Positions 18,241 through 28,505 of a stretch of DNA of 60,247 nt are shown here, one piece after another; within the stretch, counting starts at the first letter, position 1, and each line of letters starts with the position of its first letter. Source of the stretch: Myxococcota bacterium (GTDB lineage: Bacteria; Myxococcota_A; UBA9160; JAFDET01); the NCBI GenBank assembly GCA_028278065.1, contig JANQFA010000215.1, positions 1-60,247 on the forward strand. The letters are read 5' to 3'. The translations under genes were made by a program, and so were the position numbers. The notes under the pieces are model-generated. The model saw nothing but the letters and a program-made list of their open reading frames with translations, made no database searches and had not been told where the DNA came from.

Positions 18241-20013
18241 ATGAAGGCCGAGCGAGCCGGAGCGGCGCTGCTGTGCGCGATGGGACTCGCCGTGGCGGGC
18301 TGTGCCGGCACGACGACGCCCGTTCCGTCCGCCCCGGAGCCGCCCGCTCCCGAGTTGCAGGCTCCCGGATCGGCGGAGCTGGACTTCCTGATCGCGCGCC
18401 AGCTGGAGCTGGAGGGCCGCATGCCCGAGGCCCTGGCCGCCTACCGGCGGGCCGCCGCGCGGGACCCCGAGTCGGCCTACCTGCAGCGCAAGATCGCCCA
18501 GATCGCGGCCCGTCAGGGCGAGCTGGGCAGCGCCATCCAGCACGCCGAGCGCGCCTTCGAGATCGACCCCGCCGATCCCGACACCCGCCTCCTGCTCGGC
18601 ACCTTGTACCGGGTGCGCAAGGACACCCCCGCCGCCGAGGGTGTGCTGCGCCGGGAGGACGGGCAGCCCCTGGACGAGCCCGCCGCCTTCCTCCTCTACA
18701 CGATCTACGTCGAGAGCGAGCGCTACCCCGACGCCCTCGAGACGGCCGAGTGGATCGTCGAGAACAACCCGGACTCCCTGCGCGGCTGGTTCGCCGTGGC
18801 CGGCGTGCACGAGCACCTGGACCAGCCCCTCGAGGTGGAGCGCGCCCTGGAGGAGGCGCTGGCCCGCGAGCCTGGAAACCTGGCGGTGTACGGCGCGCTG
18901 GCTCGCTCGCGCCGCAACCGCGGCGATCGCACCGGCGAGGTCGAGATCTACGAGCAGGTCCTGGAGCGCTACCCGCACCACCAGGCGACGCTGAGCGCGA
19001 TGTCCGAGGCACTCAGCGCCCTGGGGCGCAACCAGGAGGCGATCGCGGCGCTCGAGGATCTGGTGGAGCACCACCCGGACGACGCGCGGGCCGCCGTGCG
19101 CCTCTCCCTGCTGGAGTACGACACCGGTCGCTACGAGCAGGCGGCTGCGCGGCTCGAGCGCGTCCTCGATCACAAGCCGGACGATCACGAGGTGGCCTAT
19201 CTGCTCGGCCTCGTGCGCCAGCGGCTGGCCGACCCGGACGGGGCGGCGGCGGCCTTCTCGCGGGTCCCGCCGGAGCATCGACGCTTCGTGGATGCGCGCA
19301 CCCAGATCGCCGTCATCCACGAGAAGCGCGGGGAGTACGCGCTGGCGCTGGAAGAGGTGGAGCGCGCGCGGGCGGTGGCGCCGAGCCGTCCCCTCGATCT
19401 CTACGCCGCGAGCCTGCGGGCCAAGACCGGCGACTTCGACGAGGCGGTGGCGTTCCTGGAGCTGCTGCTCGCCGACTCGCCCAAGGACGACGAGCTGCTC
19501 TACAACCTGGGTGTCCTGCACGGGGAGGCCGGCCACTACGACCGGGCGCTCCTCTACATGCAGCAGGCCCTGGACCTCAACCCCGACAACTCCGCCGCGC
19601 TCAACTACGTTGGCTACACCTGGGCGGAGCGCGGGGAGAACCTGGACGAGGCCGAGCGCTACATCCGGCGCGCCCTCGAGCTGCAGCCCGACGACGGATT
19701 CATCACCGACAGCCTCGGCTGGGTCTACTACATGCGGGCCAAGCCGCTGGTGCAGAGCGCGCGTGCGGCGGATCAGGCCGAGGGACGTCGCCTCCTGCAG
19801 CGCGCGCTCGTGGAGCTGGAGCGTGCCAGTGAGCTGACCGGCGGGGACCCCGTCGTGGTCGAGCACATCGGCGACGTCTACATGCTGCTGGACGACAAGC
19901 CCCGCGCGCTCGAGTCCTACGGCGACGCCATCCAGAGGGAACCGCGCAGCGGCGAGCAGCCGGAGCTGCGCGACAAGTTCGAGCGCCTGCGGCGCGAGCT
20001 CGGGGTGCAGTGA
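18241..20013 (+). CDS. Tetratricopeptide-repeat lipoprotein
   Basis: Lipobox-like AVAGCAGT and many TPRs (e.g. DNSAALNYVGYTWAERGENLDEAERYIRRALELQPDD). Confidence 0.88.
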   Translation: MKAERAGAALLCAMGLAVAGCAGTTTPVPSAPEPPAPELQAPGSAELDFLIARQLELEGRMPEALAAYRRAAARDPESAYLQRKIAQIAARQGELGSAIQHAERAFEIDPADPDTRLLLGTLYRVRKDTPAAEGVLRREDGQPLDEPAAFLLYTIYVESERYPDALETAEWIVENNPDSLRGWFAVAGVHEHLDQPLEVERALEEALAREPGNLAVYGALARSRRNRGDRTGEVEIYEQVLERYPHHQATLSAMSEALSALGRNQEAIAALEDLVEHHPDDARAAVRLSLLEYDTGRYEQAAARLERVLDHKPDDHEVAYLLGLVRQRLADPDGAAAAFSRVPPEHRRFVDARTQIAVIHEKRGEYALALEEVERARAVAPSRPLDLYAASLRAKTGDFDEAVAFLELLLADSPKDDELLYNLGVLHGEAGHYDRALLYMQQALDLNPDNSAALNYVGYTWAERGENLDEAERYIRRALELQPDDGFITDSLGWVYYMRAKPLVQSARAADQAEGRRLLQRALVELERASELTGGDPVVVEHIGDVYMLLDDKPRALESYGDAIQREPRSGEQPELRDKFERLRRELGVQ

Positions 20014-20792
20014 GGGTCCGTCGGGTCGCGGTCGTGACGGCCGCGGCGCTCGTCCTGGGCTGCCGTACGGCGCTCCCGCCGGCCGTCCCGCTCCCGCCGG
20101 ACGACCCGCGCCCCGAACGCCTGCTGGCGGAGCTGGCCGAGCGTGCGCGCCGCCTGGACGCGCTGCGCGGGCTGGCGAAGCTCTCGGTGGACGGGCCCGG
20201 GGGGTCGATCCGCTCGCGGCAGGTGCTGGTGGCGGCTCGCCCTGCGCGGCTGCGCGTCGAGATCCTGGGCTTCCTCTCGCAGACCCAGGCCGTGCTGGTG
20301 ACCGACGGCGCCGAGTACAGTCTCTTCGACGCCCGCGACCACACCTTCGAGTCGGCGCCCCTGCGCCCGGGGCTCCTGCTCCAGATCGCGGGCATCGACC
20401 TGGAGCCCGACGAGGCGGTGCGGGTGCTGCTCGGCGCGCCGGGGCTCGAGGCGCTCTCGCCGCGCCAGGCGGTCCAGCTTCCCGAAGGCGGTCTGCAGGT
20501 GCTGCTGCGCGACGACGACGGCGGAGCGCAGCGCGCCGTCGAGTTCGGGCCGGAGGGGCGCCTGCGCCGCTATGCCGCCTGGGACCCCGACGGTATTCCG
20601 GCCTTCGACGCGCGCTACGACGAGATGGAGACGGTCGGGTCCTTGAGCTTCGCCCACCGCATCGAGATCCAGTTTCCGGTGACCGGCGTCGAGGCGCGGA
20701 TCGACCTCTCGCGCATCGCGCTCAACCCCGATCTGGACCCCGCGGTGTTCGATCTGGACATCCCGACCGGCGCATCCCCGGGGCACGGATGA
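20010..20792 (+). CDS. Outer-membrane lipoprotein-like protein (LolB/DUF4292-like)
   Basis: Signal/lipobox VLGCRT; LRGLAKLSVDGPGGSIRSRQVLVAARPARLRVEILGFLSQTQAVLVTDG; overlaps both neighbours by 4 nt. Confidence 0.65.
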   Translation: MRVRRVAVVTAAALVLGCRTALPPAVPLPPDDPRPERLLAELAERARRLDALRGLAKLSVDGPGGSIRSRQVLVAARPARLRVEILGFLSQTQAVLVTDGAEYSLFDARDHTFESAPLRPGLLLQIAGIDLEPDEAVRVLLGAPGLEALSPRQAVQLPEGGLQVLLRDDDGGAQRAVEFGPEGRLRRYAAWDPDGIPAFDARYDEMETVGSLSFAHRIEIQFPVTGVEARIDLSRIALNPDLDPAVFDLDIPTGASPGHG

Positions 20793-22801
20793 TCCGCGTG
20801 CTCCTCCGGGCGGCGCTCTGTGCGGGGCTCGCGCTGCCGATCGCGTGCAGCAACAACCCGTACCCGGATTCGGACCGGGACGCGGCGGTTCTCTACACCA
20901 CCTTCCGCGAGGCGCCGCGCACCCTCGACCCCGCCGTGGCCTACACCACCTCGTCCCACGCGGTGACGGGCAACGTCTACGACACGCTGCTCGAGTACCA
21001 CTACCTGAAGCGCCCCTACACGCTGATCCCCTCGCTGGCGGTCGCGGTGCCCGAGGGCCGGGTGCTCGAAGACGGTCGCGTCGCCTACCGCTTCGAGCTG
21101 CGCCGCGGTCTCCTCTACCAGGACGACCCGGCCTTCGGCCTGGGCGAGGACGGGCGCCTGACCCGCGAGATCGTCGCAGAGGACGTGGCCTTCCAGCTCA
21201 AGCGCATCGCCGACCCCGCGGTGAACAGCCCGGTCATCGAGCCGTTCCGGGTGCTGGCGGGCTTCGCCGAGTTCGGTGAGGCGCTGGCCGCGCGCCGCAA
21301 GGACGACGCCGAGTTCGCGGCGCTCCCGGCCCACGAGCAGTACGCCGCGCTGGGCCCCGTCGACGGGCTGCGGGTCGTGGACCGCCACACGCTGGAGATC
21401 GTGCTCCGGGAGCCCTCCCCGCAGATCCTCTACTGGTTCGCGATGCCCTTCACGACGCCGGTCGCCTGGGAGGCGGTGCAGTACTACGACGGCAAGGAGG
21501 GACGCCCGCGCTTCGCCGACCATCCGGTGGGGTCGGGGCCCTACCGCCTCGTCCACTACAACAAGCAGGCGCGCATGAGCCTCGAAGTGAATCCCAACTG
21601 GCACGGGGTGCGCCATCCGGAGTGGAAGGCACCCGGTACGCTGTTTCCGTCCGAGGGAGCGCCGGGCGATGCCGAGAAGGGCCTCCTGGATGCGGCCGGC
21701 GAGCCCCTGCCCCGCATCCAGCGCATCGAGTTCCTGCGCGAGAAGGAGAGCATCCCGCGCTTCAACAAGTTCCTCCAGGGCTACTTCGATACCTCCGGCA
21801 TCATCAAGGAGAGCTTCGACAAGGTGGTCGTGGAGGATCGGCTCTCGCCCGAGATGGCGGCGAGGGGCATGAAGCTCGAGAAGTCCGTCGAGCCGAGCGT
21901 CTTCTACATCGGCTTCAACATGGACGATCCGACGGTCGGGGCCGAAGGGGGCGAGCGGAGCCGCAAGCTGCGTCAGGCGATGAGCCTGACCGTCGACGTG
22001 GAGGAGTGGCTGCGCCGCTTCACCAACGGACGCGGGGTCCCCGCCCAGTCGCCCATTCCGCCGGGCCTCTTCGGGTACGACCCCGACTACCTCAACCCCT
22101 TCCGGAAGGTGGACATGGAGCGGGCGCGGGCGCTGCTGAAGGAGGCCGGCTACGCGGATGGCATCGATCCGGAGACGGGCAAGCCCCTCCACCTCACCTT
22201 CGATACCTACCAGACGTCGCCCGATCAGCTTCTCGTGATCCGCTTCTTCGTGGATGCCTGGAGGCGCCTGGGCCTGAACGTCGAGCTGGCGCCCACCAAC
22301 TACAACCAGTTCCAGGAGAAGGTGCGCAACGGCGCCTACCAGATCTACATGTGGGGCTGGATCGCCGACTTCCCGGATCCGGAGAACTTCCTCTTCCTGC
22401 TGTGGTCGGAGCTGGCCCGCTCCAACAGCGGGGGGCCCAATACCTCCAACTTCTCGAACGCGCGTTTCGACGAGCTCTACAAGGCCATGAAGGTGCGTCC
22501 CAACGACGCCGAGCGCCGCGCGATGGTGGCGGAGATGCGCTCCATTCTCGAGCACGAGCGGCCCTGGATCGAGCTCCATCACAGCGAGGACTACGCCCTC
22601 TACCACGGCTGGCTCGACGGGGTGAAGCCCTTCGGCATGTCGTTCCCGATGGTCAAGTATCGCGGCCTCGACGTCGCCGAGCGCGCCGCGAGGCGGGAGG
22701 CCTGGAACGAGCCGCTGGTGTGGCCCGTCTGGGTTCTCCTCGTCGGTCTGGTGGCCGCGGCCGTGCCGGGGGTGGTGACCTTCTACCGGGAGCGTCAGTA
22801 G
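20789..22801 (+). CDS. Oligopeptide ABC transporter substrate-binding lipoprotein with C-terminal TM helix
   Basis: Lipobox LPIACSN; SBP_bac_5 motifs (TLDPAVAYTTSSHAVTGNVYDTLLEY); C-terminal WPVWVLLVGLVAAAVPGVVTFYRERQ. Confidence 0.92.
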   Translation: MIRVLLRAALCAGLALPIACSNNPYPDSDRDAAVLYTTFREAPRTLDPAVAYTTSSHAVTGNVYDTLLEYHYLKRPYTLIPSLAVAVPEGRVLEDGRVAYRFELRRGLLYQDDPAFGLGEDGRLTREIVAEDVAFQLKRIADPAVNSPVIEPFRVLAGFAEFGEALAARRKDDAEFAALPAHEQYAALGPVDGLRVVDRHTLEIVLREPSPQILYWFAMPFTTPVAWEAVQYYDGKEGRPRFADHPVGSGPYRLVHYNKQARMSLEVNPNWHGVRHPEWKAPGTLFPSEGAPGDAEKGLLDAAGEPLPRIQRIEFLREKESIPRFNKFLQGYFDTSGIIKESFDKVVVEDRLSPEMAARGMKLEKSVEPSVFYIGFNMDDPTVGAEGGERSRKLRQAMSLTVDVEEWLRRFTNGRGVPAQSPIPPGLFGYDPDYLNPFRKVDMERARALLKEAGYADGIDPETGKPLHLTFDTYQTSPDQLLVIRFFVDAWRRLGLNVELAPTNYNQFQEKVRNGAYQIYMWGWIADFPDPENFLFLLWSELARSNSGGPNTSNFSNARFDELYKAMKVRPNDAERRAMVAEMRSILEHERPWIELHHSEDYALYHGWLDGVKPFGMSFPMVKYRGLDVAERAARREAWNEPLVWPVWVLLVGLVAAAVPGVVTFYRERQ

Positions 22802-23763
22802 TGCTCGCGTACGTGATCCGCAGACTCTTCTACGGCGCCGGGGTGGTGCTCGGCGTCCTCCTGCTCCTCTTCCTGCTCTTCTTCACGGTGGCCACGCCCG
22901 ACGACGTGGCCCGCCAGGCGCTGGGCGAGAAGGCGCTGCCCGACGTGATCGAGCAGTGGAAGGTGAACCACGGCTACGACCGCCCCCTCTGGCCCTGGCA
23001 GGACTTCGACGACAACCTCTTCTTCGACCACTACCGGCGCATGCTGACCTTCGACTTCGGGCGCAGCGACGCCGACGATACGCCGATCATGGATCGCATA
23101 CGCGATGGGGTGGGGCCGAGCCTCGCGCTGACGGTGCCGATGTTCGTGCTGGGGGTGGTCGCGGGCATCGTCCTGTCCCTCTTCGTGGCCTTCTTCCGGG
23201 AGACCTACATCGATCGGATGGGTGTCTTCCTGTGCGTGCTCGGGATGAGCATCTCCATCCTCCTCTACATCATCGGCGCGCAGTACCTGATCGGGAAGAC
23301 GTTGCGCTGGTTCCCGATCTCCGGATTCGATGCGGACCCGTCCGTGATGCTCCGCTTCCTGGCGCTTCCGCTCCTGGTCGGGGTCGTGAGCGGGGTCGGT
23401 GGAGACGTGCGCTTCTACCGCACGGTCTTCCTCGAGGAGACCGGCCGCGACTACGTGCGCACGGCGCGGGCCAAGGGGGCGGGGGAGGGGCGCGTGATGG
23501 CCCGCCACGTCCTGCGCAACGCGCTCATCCCGATCCTCACGCGGGTGGTGGTGGCGATCCCGTTTCTCTTCACCGGCTCACTCCTGCTCGAGGCCTTCTT
23601 CGGGATCCCGGGCCTGGGGGCCCTCACCGTGGATGCCATCCAGGGCAACGACTTCTCCACCCTGCGCACGATGGTCTTCATCGGGGCCCTCCTCTTCGTC
23701 CTGGGACAGGTGGCCACCGACGTGAGCTACGCGCTGGTGGATCCCCGGGTGAGGCTGGAGTAG
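22801..23763 (+). CDS. Peptide ABC transporter permease (OppB/DppB family)
   Basis: GRDYVRTARAKGAGEGRVMARHVLRNALIPILT EAA loop; GTG start overlaps SBP stop. Confidence 0.93.
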   Translation: MLAYVIRRLFYGAGVVLGVLLLLFLLFFTVATPDDVARQALGEKALPDVIEQWKVNHGYDRPLWPWQDFDDNLFFDHYRRMLTFDFGRSDADDTPIMDRIRDGVGPSLALTVPMFVLGVVAGIVLSLFVAFFRETYIDRMGVFLCVLGMSISILLYIIGAQYLIGKTLRWFPISGFDADPSVMLRFLALPLLVGVVSGVGGDVRFYRTVFLEETGRDYVRTARAKGAGEGRVMARHVLRNALIPILTRVVVAIPFLFTGSLLLEAFFGIPGLGALTVDAIQGNDFSTLRTMVFIGALLFVLGQVATDVSYALVDPRVRLE

Positions 23764-23765
23764 CG

Positions 23766-24800
23766 ATGCCCGAGTCCCACATCGTCTCGAACCTGGTGGT
23801 GGCGCTCCTCTTCGGGGCGGCGATCGCCGTGGGCGCGTTCGTGCGCCGCAACCGCCTGTGGCGCGAAGCGCTCGCAGAGCTGCGCCGGCGCCGCCCGCTG
23901 GCCCTGCTGGTGGTGGGCCTCTACGTGCTGGTGGCGCTGCTCGACTCCGTGGCCTGGGTCGGCGGCTCCGGGGCGGGAGGCGACGCCCTGGCCGCCCACG
24001 AGGCTCGCAGCGTCATCGACCGCGCCTTCAGTGGCGTGCGCGAGCCCCACGCCAGCTACTCGGCCCCGCTGGCGAGCTACGAGTTCTATCCGCCGAAGCG
24101 CCCGCTCACCCAGCCGGGGCGCCACCTGCTGGGCACGGACGTGCTCGGGCGCGACGTCCTCTATCTCTCCCTCAAGGGGGCGCGGGTCGCGCTGCTGATC
24201 GGCGGGCTGACCAGCCTGATCGCCATCCCCCTGGCGCTCCTGCTGGGCATCGCCGCCGGCTACTTCGGAGGCCGCATCGACGACGCGGTCTTCTTCCTGA
24301 TGTCCACCCTGGCCTCGATCCCGGGACTGCTGCTCCTGATCGCGCTCATCATGGTGATGGGGAGGAGCACGCTCTCGGTGTGCATCGCCCTCGGTGTCAC
24401 CAGCTGGGTGGGCTTCTGCCGCATCACGCGGGGCGAGACCCTCAAGCTGCGCGAGCTGGACTACGTGCAGGCCGCCCGCTCGCTCGGGGTGTCGGAGCTG
24501 CGCATCGTGTGGCGACACGTCCTGCCGAACCTGATGCACCTGGTGATCATCACCTTCGTCCTCATGTTCTCGGGCCTCGTCCTCTCCGAGGCGATCCTCT
24601 CCTGGCTCGGGATCGGCGTCGACGGCAGCTGGGGCCAGATGATCGTCCAGGCGCGCGACGAGCTCTCCCGGGAGCCGATCATCTGGTGGAACATCGGTGC
24701 GGCCGGCACCGCGCTCTTCGGCCTGCTCCTGGCCGTGAACTTCGTGGGCGACGCCCTGCGCGACATCCTCGATCCGCGCACCGTGCGGGAGACGCTGTGA
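23766..24800 (+). CDS. Peptide ABC transporter permease (OppC/DppC family)
   Basis: [26 protein letters not shown] and [28 protein letters not shown] loop. Confidence 0.93.
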   Translation: MPESHIVSNLVVALLFGAAIAVGAFVRRNRLWREALAELRRRRPLALLVVGLYVLVALLDSVAWVGGSGAGGDALAAHEARSVIDRAFSGVREPHASYSAPLASYEFYPPKRPLTQPGRHLLGTDVLGRDVLYLSLKGARVALLIGGLTSLIAIPLALLLGIAAGYFGGRIDDAVFFLMSTLASIPGLLLLIALIMVMGRSTLSVCIALGVTSWVGFCRITRGETLKLRELDYVQAARSLGVSELRIVWRHVLPNLMHLVIITFVLMFSGLVLSEAILSWLGIGVDGSWGQMIVQARDELSREPIIWWNIGAAGTALFGLLLAVNFVGDALRDILDPRTVRETL

Positions 24801-25774
24801 GCGCACTCGAGGTCGAGGATCTGGTGGTGAGATTCCCCGGGGACCGGGAGCCGGTGCAGGTCGTGGACGGGGTGTCGCTGCGCGTCGACCCGGGAGAGGT
24901 GCTGGCGCTCGTCGGCGAGTCCGGCTGCGGGAAGTCGATGACCGCGCTCTCCTGCCTGAGACTGGTGCCGCGTCCGGGCCGTATCCACGCGGGAGGGATC
25001 CGCGTGGCCGGGCGCGAGATCCTCTCGCTCGCCGTCCCCGAGATGCGCAGCATCCGCGGCTCCGAGATCTCGATGATCTTCCAGGAGCCGATGACGAGCC
25101 TGAATCCGGTGGTCGCGGTGGGCGACCAGGTGGTCGAGGCGATCCGGCTGCACGAGCCGGTCTCCCGCGCAGCGGCCCGGGCAAGGACCCTCGAGATCTT
25201 CCAGAAGGTGGGGATTCCCGATCCGGAGGATCGCCTGGACGCCTACCCCCACCAGCTCTCGGGTGGCCTCAAGCAGCGGGTGATGATCGCGATGGCCCTC
25301 GCCACCGTGCCCAGGGTGCTGATCGCCGACGAGCCCACCACCGCCCTCGATGTGACCATCCAGGCCCAGATCCTGGAGCTGATCCGCGAGCTGCGCAGCG
25401 AGTTCGACGTGGGGATCCTGCTCATCACCCACGACCTGGGCGTGGTGAACGAGCTGGCCGACCGCGTCGCGGTCATGTACGCGGGACGCTTCGTCGAGGA
25501 GGGCGCGCGCGTCGAGGTGCTCTCCGGCGGCCGCCATCCCTACACCCAGGGCCTGCTGCGCTCCATCCCCGGCCGGGTGGAGCCCGGGGAGCGCCTGGCG
25601 GAGATCCCGGGCGTGGTGCCCGCTCCCGACGACTGGCCCCCCGGCTGCCGCTTCGCCGACCGCTGCGAGCGCGCCGTCGACGTGTGCAGCGAGCGCTCTC
25701 CGGATGCGACGTCCCTCGGAGACGGACGTCGGGTCTGGTGCCACGTCGTCGCGGAGGAGGAGGCGGCGGGATGA
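24797..25774 (+). CDS. Peptide ABC transporter ATP-binding protein (OppD/DppD family)
   Basis: [33 protein letters not shown]-terminal oligopeptide/dipeptide domain. Confidence 0.94.
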   Translation: MSALEVEDLVVRFPGDREPVQVVDGVSLRVDPGEVLALVGESGCGKSMTALSCLRLVPRPGRIHAGGIRVAGREILSLAVPEMRSIRGSEISMIFQEPMTSLNPVVAVGDQVVEAIRLHEPVSRAAARARTLEIFQKVGIPDPEDRLDAYPHQLSGGLKQRVMIAMALATVPRVLIADEPTTALDVTIQAQILELIRELRSEFDVGILLITHDLGVVNELADRVAVMYAGRFVEEGARVEVLSGGRHPYTQGLLRSIPGRVEPGERLAEIPGVVPAPDDWPPGCRFADRCERAVDVCSERSPDATSLGDGRRVWCHVVAEEEAAG

Positions 25775-26763
25775 GCGCGAACGGCGAGCCGGTCATCCGC
25801 GTGGAGGACCTCTGCACCTGGTTCCCGATCCGCGCGGGCCTGATGCGCCGCACCGTCGGCTGGGTGCGCGCGGTGGACGGCGTCAGCCTCGAGGTGCGGG
25901 CGGGGAAGACCCTGGCCCTGGTCGGCGAGTCGGGCTGCGGCAAGACCACCGTGGGACGGTCGATCCTGCGCCTGGTGGAGCCGCGCTCGGGTCGCGTCAC
26001 CTTCGGCGGACGGGACCTGCTCGAGCTGCCGCCGGAGGAGCTCCGGCCGCTGCGCAAGGACCTGCAGATGGTCTTCCAGGACCCCATGGCCTCGCTCAAC
26101 CCGCGCATGCGGGTGCGCGAGCTGGTGTCCGAGGGGATGCGCTCGTTCGGGATCGGCACGGGCGAGGCGGAGCGCACCGACCGCGTGGCCGCGCTCCTCT
26201 CCCGGGTGCAGCTCGATCCCGACTGGATGTGGCGCTACCCGCACGAGTTCTCGGGCGGGCAGCGGCAACGGCTGGGCATCGCGCGCGCCCTCGCGGTGGA
26301 GCCGCGCATGATCGTGCTGGACGAGGCGGTCTCCGCCCTCGACGTCTCGATCCAGGCCCAGATCCTGAACCTGCTCTCGGACCTCCAGGAGGAGCTGGGC
26401 CTGGCCTACCTCTTCATCACCCACGATCTGGGCGTCGTGCGTCACCTGTCCGACGAGGTGGCGGTGATGTACGTGGGGCAGATCGTCGAGCGCGGCGAGA
26501 CGGCGGCCCTCTTCGAGGATCCCCGGCACCCCTACACCCGCGCCCTCCTCGAGGCGGTGCCCTCGGTCGACCCGCGGCGTCGCAGCGGTGCCGCGCCCGT
26601 GCTGGGCGACGTGCCGTCGCCCGCCGATCCGCCGCCGGGCTGTCGCTTCCACACCCGCTGCCCCGAGGTCTTCGAGCGCTGCTCCCGCGAGGAGCCAGCG
26701 GCCTTCCCGGCGGGCAGCGGCGAGGCCCGCTGCTTCCTGCGCGAGCCGGGCGCGGGGAGCTGA
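25771..26763 (+). CDS. Peptide ABC transporter ATP-binding protein (OppF/DppF family)
   Basis: [46 protein letters not shown]. Confidence 0.94.
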   Translation: MSANGEPVIRVEDLCTWFPIRAGLMRRTVGWVRAVDGVSLEVRAGKTLALVGESGCGKTTVGRSILRLVEPRSGRVTFGGRDLLELPPEELRPLRKDLQMVFQDPMASLNPRMRVRELVSEGMRSFGIGTGEAERTDRVAALLSRVQLDPDWMWRYPHEFSGGQRQRLGIARALAVEPRMIVLDEAVSALDVSIQAQILNLLSDLQEELGLAYLFITHDLGVVRHLSDEVAVMYVGQIVERGETAALFEDPRHPYTRALLEAVPSVDPRRRSGAAPVLGDVPSPADPPPGCRFHTRCPEVFERCSREEPAAFPAGSGEARCFLREPGAGS

Positions 26764-26856
26764 GCCGGGCGCATTCCCCGCGGGGGGCCATCTCGAAGGC
26801 CGCCGACCCCTAAGCCTGCAGTCGATGCCCGCCGATGAGAGGGCGGGGAGGAGCGC

Positions 26857-27957
26857 ATGGCGCGCAGACGCAGGCTCGGCGAGATCCTCGTCGACGCGGG
26901 ACTGATCGACGACTTCCAGCTCCGGTCCGCGCTCTCGGACCAGAAGCGCTGGGGACGTCCGCTCGGCGTCACGCTGTTGAAGCTCGGCTTCATGAACGAG
27001 GAGGAGCTGGTGCGCGTGCTCTCGCGTCAGCTCGACGTCCCGATCGTGGATCTCCACGACAAGCGCATCTCGGCCGAGGCGCTCTCGGCGCTCTCGATCC
27101 AGGTCGCCGAGAAGGCGCGCTGCATCCCCCTCTTCAAGCGCGAGGAGCACGGCCGGGCGGTGCTCTACCTGGGGATGGAGGACCCGACGGACCTGTCGGT
27201 GCTGGACGACCTGGCCTTCCGCACCGGGATGGAGATCCGGCCGGTGCTCGTCGGCCCCAACCAGCTCACCGACGCCATCGATCGTCACTACAACACCGTC
27301 GAGTGGGGCGGCGACGACGATCCGGAGCCCGAGATCGGGATGGTCGAGCCGGGCGACACCGCGCCCATGGTCTTCAAGCCCGAGCAGGCGGTGGATCCGG
27401 TCACGCCCCTCGGTCCGGAAGGCCTCGAGCCCGCGGGCTTCGCGGGCGACACCCCCGCGGGCGAGCCCGAGTTCACCTTCGTGGAGTCCGAGCCCGCGAC
27501 GCCGGGCGCCGACCTCCAGGATTTCAGCCACGACGACATGGAGGTCCTGGACGCGGCGGCGGACGCCCCGCGCAGTCTGGGCCCGGAGTTCATCACCGAC
27601 GAGCCCGCGGTGCGCCCGCCGCTGGCCGGCGAGGCGGATCCGACCCCAGAGCACCCCGCTCTGACCCTGGAGCAGCCCGATCCTGCGCTGCAGCAGCCCG
27701 TTCCGGCCCCGCCGCAGCCCGTTCCGGCCCCGCAGCGGCCCGTTCCGACGCCGGAGCACTCACCCGCCTTCGAGCCTCGGCCCGAGCCTGCACCGACCGC
27801 CGCTGCGGATCCCCCCCGAGGCACGGTTCCCTCGGAGGTGCCGTCGAGGACGATCCTGCGCGCGGTGACGAAGCTCCTGGTGGAGAAGGGCGTCTTCGAG
27901 CGCCACGAGCTGGTGGCGGTGATCCGCGAGCTGCAGGAGCTCGACCCGGAGGCGTGA
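26857..27957 (+). CDS. MshEN (GspE/PilB N-terminal) domain protein without ATPase domain; Pro/Gln-rich repeats
   Basis: RRRLGEILVDAGLIDDFQLRSALSDQKRWGRPLGVTLLKLGFMNEEELVRVLSRQLDVPIVDL; no Walker motifs; QPVPAPPQPVPAPQRPVP repeat. Confidence 0.85.
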   Translation: MARRRRLGEILVDAGLIDDFQLRSALSDQKRWGRPLGVTLLKLGFMNEEELVRVLSRQLDVPIVDLHDKRISAEALSALSIQVAEKARCIPLFKREEHGRAVLYLGMEDPTDLSVLDDLAFRTGMEIRPVLVGPNQLTDAIDRHYNTVEWGGDDDPEPEIGMVEPGDTAPMVFKPEQAVDPVTPLGPEGLEPAGFAGDTPAGEPEFTFVESEPATPGADLQDFSHDDMEVLDAAADAPRSLGPEFITDEPAVRPPLAGEADPTPEHPALTLEQPDPALQQPVPAPPQPVPAPQRPVPTPEHSPAFEPRPEPAPTAAADPPRGTVPSEVPSRTILRAVTKLLVEKGVFERHELVAVIRELQELDPEA

Positions 27958-28006
27958 GCGACGGGGCCCCGTCGGGTCTTCCCCGCTCGCCGTCGACAGC
28001 CCGCGC

Positions 28007-28072
28007 GGCGCCCGTCGACCCTCTGTCCGGCGCCCGTCGACCCTCTGTCCGGCGCCCGTTGACACCCTGCGC
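28007..28072 (+). repeat. 22-bp tandem repeat (3 full copies, partial upstream copy)
   Basis: GGCGCCCGTCGACCCTCTGTCC x2 then GGCGCCCGTTGACACCCTGCGC. Confidence 0.9.
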
Positions 28073-28087
28073 GGCGCGGGTCAATCT
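28059..28087 (+). promoter_or_regulatory. Sigma70-type promoter (candidate leaderless)
   Basis: TTGACA-N17-CAATCT, 9 nt before the ATG at 28097. Confidence 0.55.
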
Positions 28088-28096
28088 GCGCCGACC

Positions 28097-28411
28097 ATGC
28101 GCATCGAGTACGAGTTCAAGCTCGACGAGGTCGGGACCCCGCGCTTCGCCGTCGAGGCGGTCGAGGGGATCGGCAAGCTCTTCACCCTGGGCACCCTCGT
28201 TCTCAACGTGCTGGAGACGCGCGCCAAGGCGGAGCTGGTCTTCCACGGCCTCAATCCCGAAGACCCCGAGCGCAAGATCGCGGCCTTCCGCGAGATCGTG
28301 GAGAGCTCGTCCACGTCGCCGGAGCTGGTCTACCAGCGCGGCAACGGCGGCCAGGTGCAGGGCGCGTCCAGCTACTACCAGTGGGTCACCGTCCGCCGCA
28401 AGGACGGCTAG
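28097..28411 (+). CDS. Small conserved hypothetical protein
   Basis: MRIEYEFKLDEVGTPRFAVEAVEGIGKLFTLGTLVLNVLETRAK...; own promoter. Confidence 0.65.
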   Translation: MRIEYEFKLDEVGTPRFAVEAVEGIGKLFTLGTLVLNVLETRAKAELVFHGLNPEDPERKIAAFREIVESSSTSPELVYQRGNGGQVQGASSYYQWVTVRRKDG

Positions 28412-28417
28412 GTCCGG

Positions 28418-28487
28418 GCGGCCCTCCAGGACGGCCAGCTCCGCGCGTTCCGGCGGCCCTCCAGGACGGCCGGGTCTCCGCGCCTGG
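28418..28487. repeat. 35-bp direct repeat in convergent intergenic region
   Basis: GCGGCCCTCCAGGACGGCC at 28418 and 28453 (spacing 35) with related flanks. Confidence 0.85.
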
Positions 28488-28505
28488 AAAGGCCCCCAGG
28501 GCCGC

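Noticed and set aside
26828-26847. CCCGCC...GGCGGG hairpin before the MshEN gene RBS
   Set aside because: Short GC stem of a kind frequent in this composition; no further support for a thermosensor or regulatory role.
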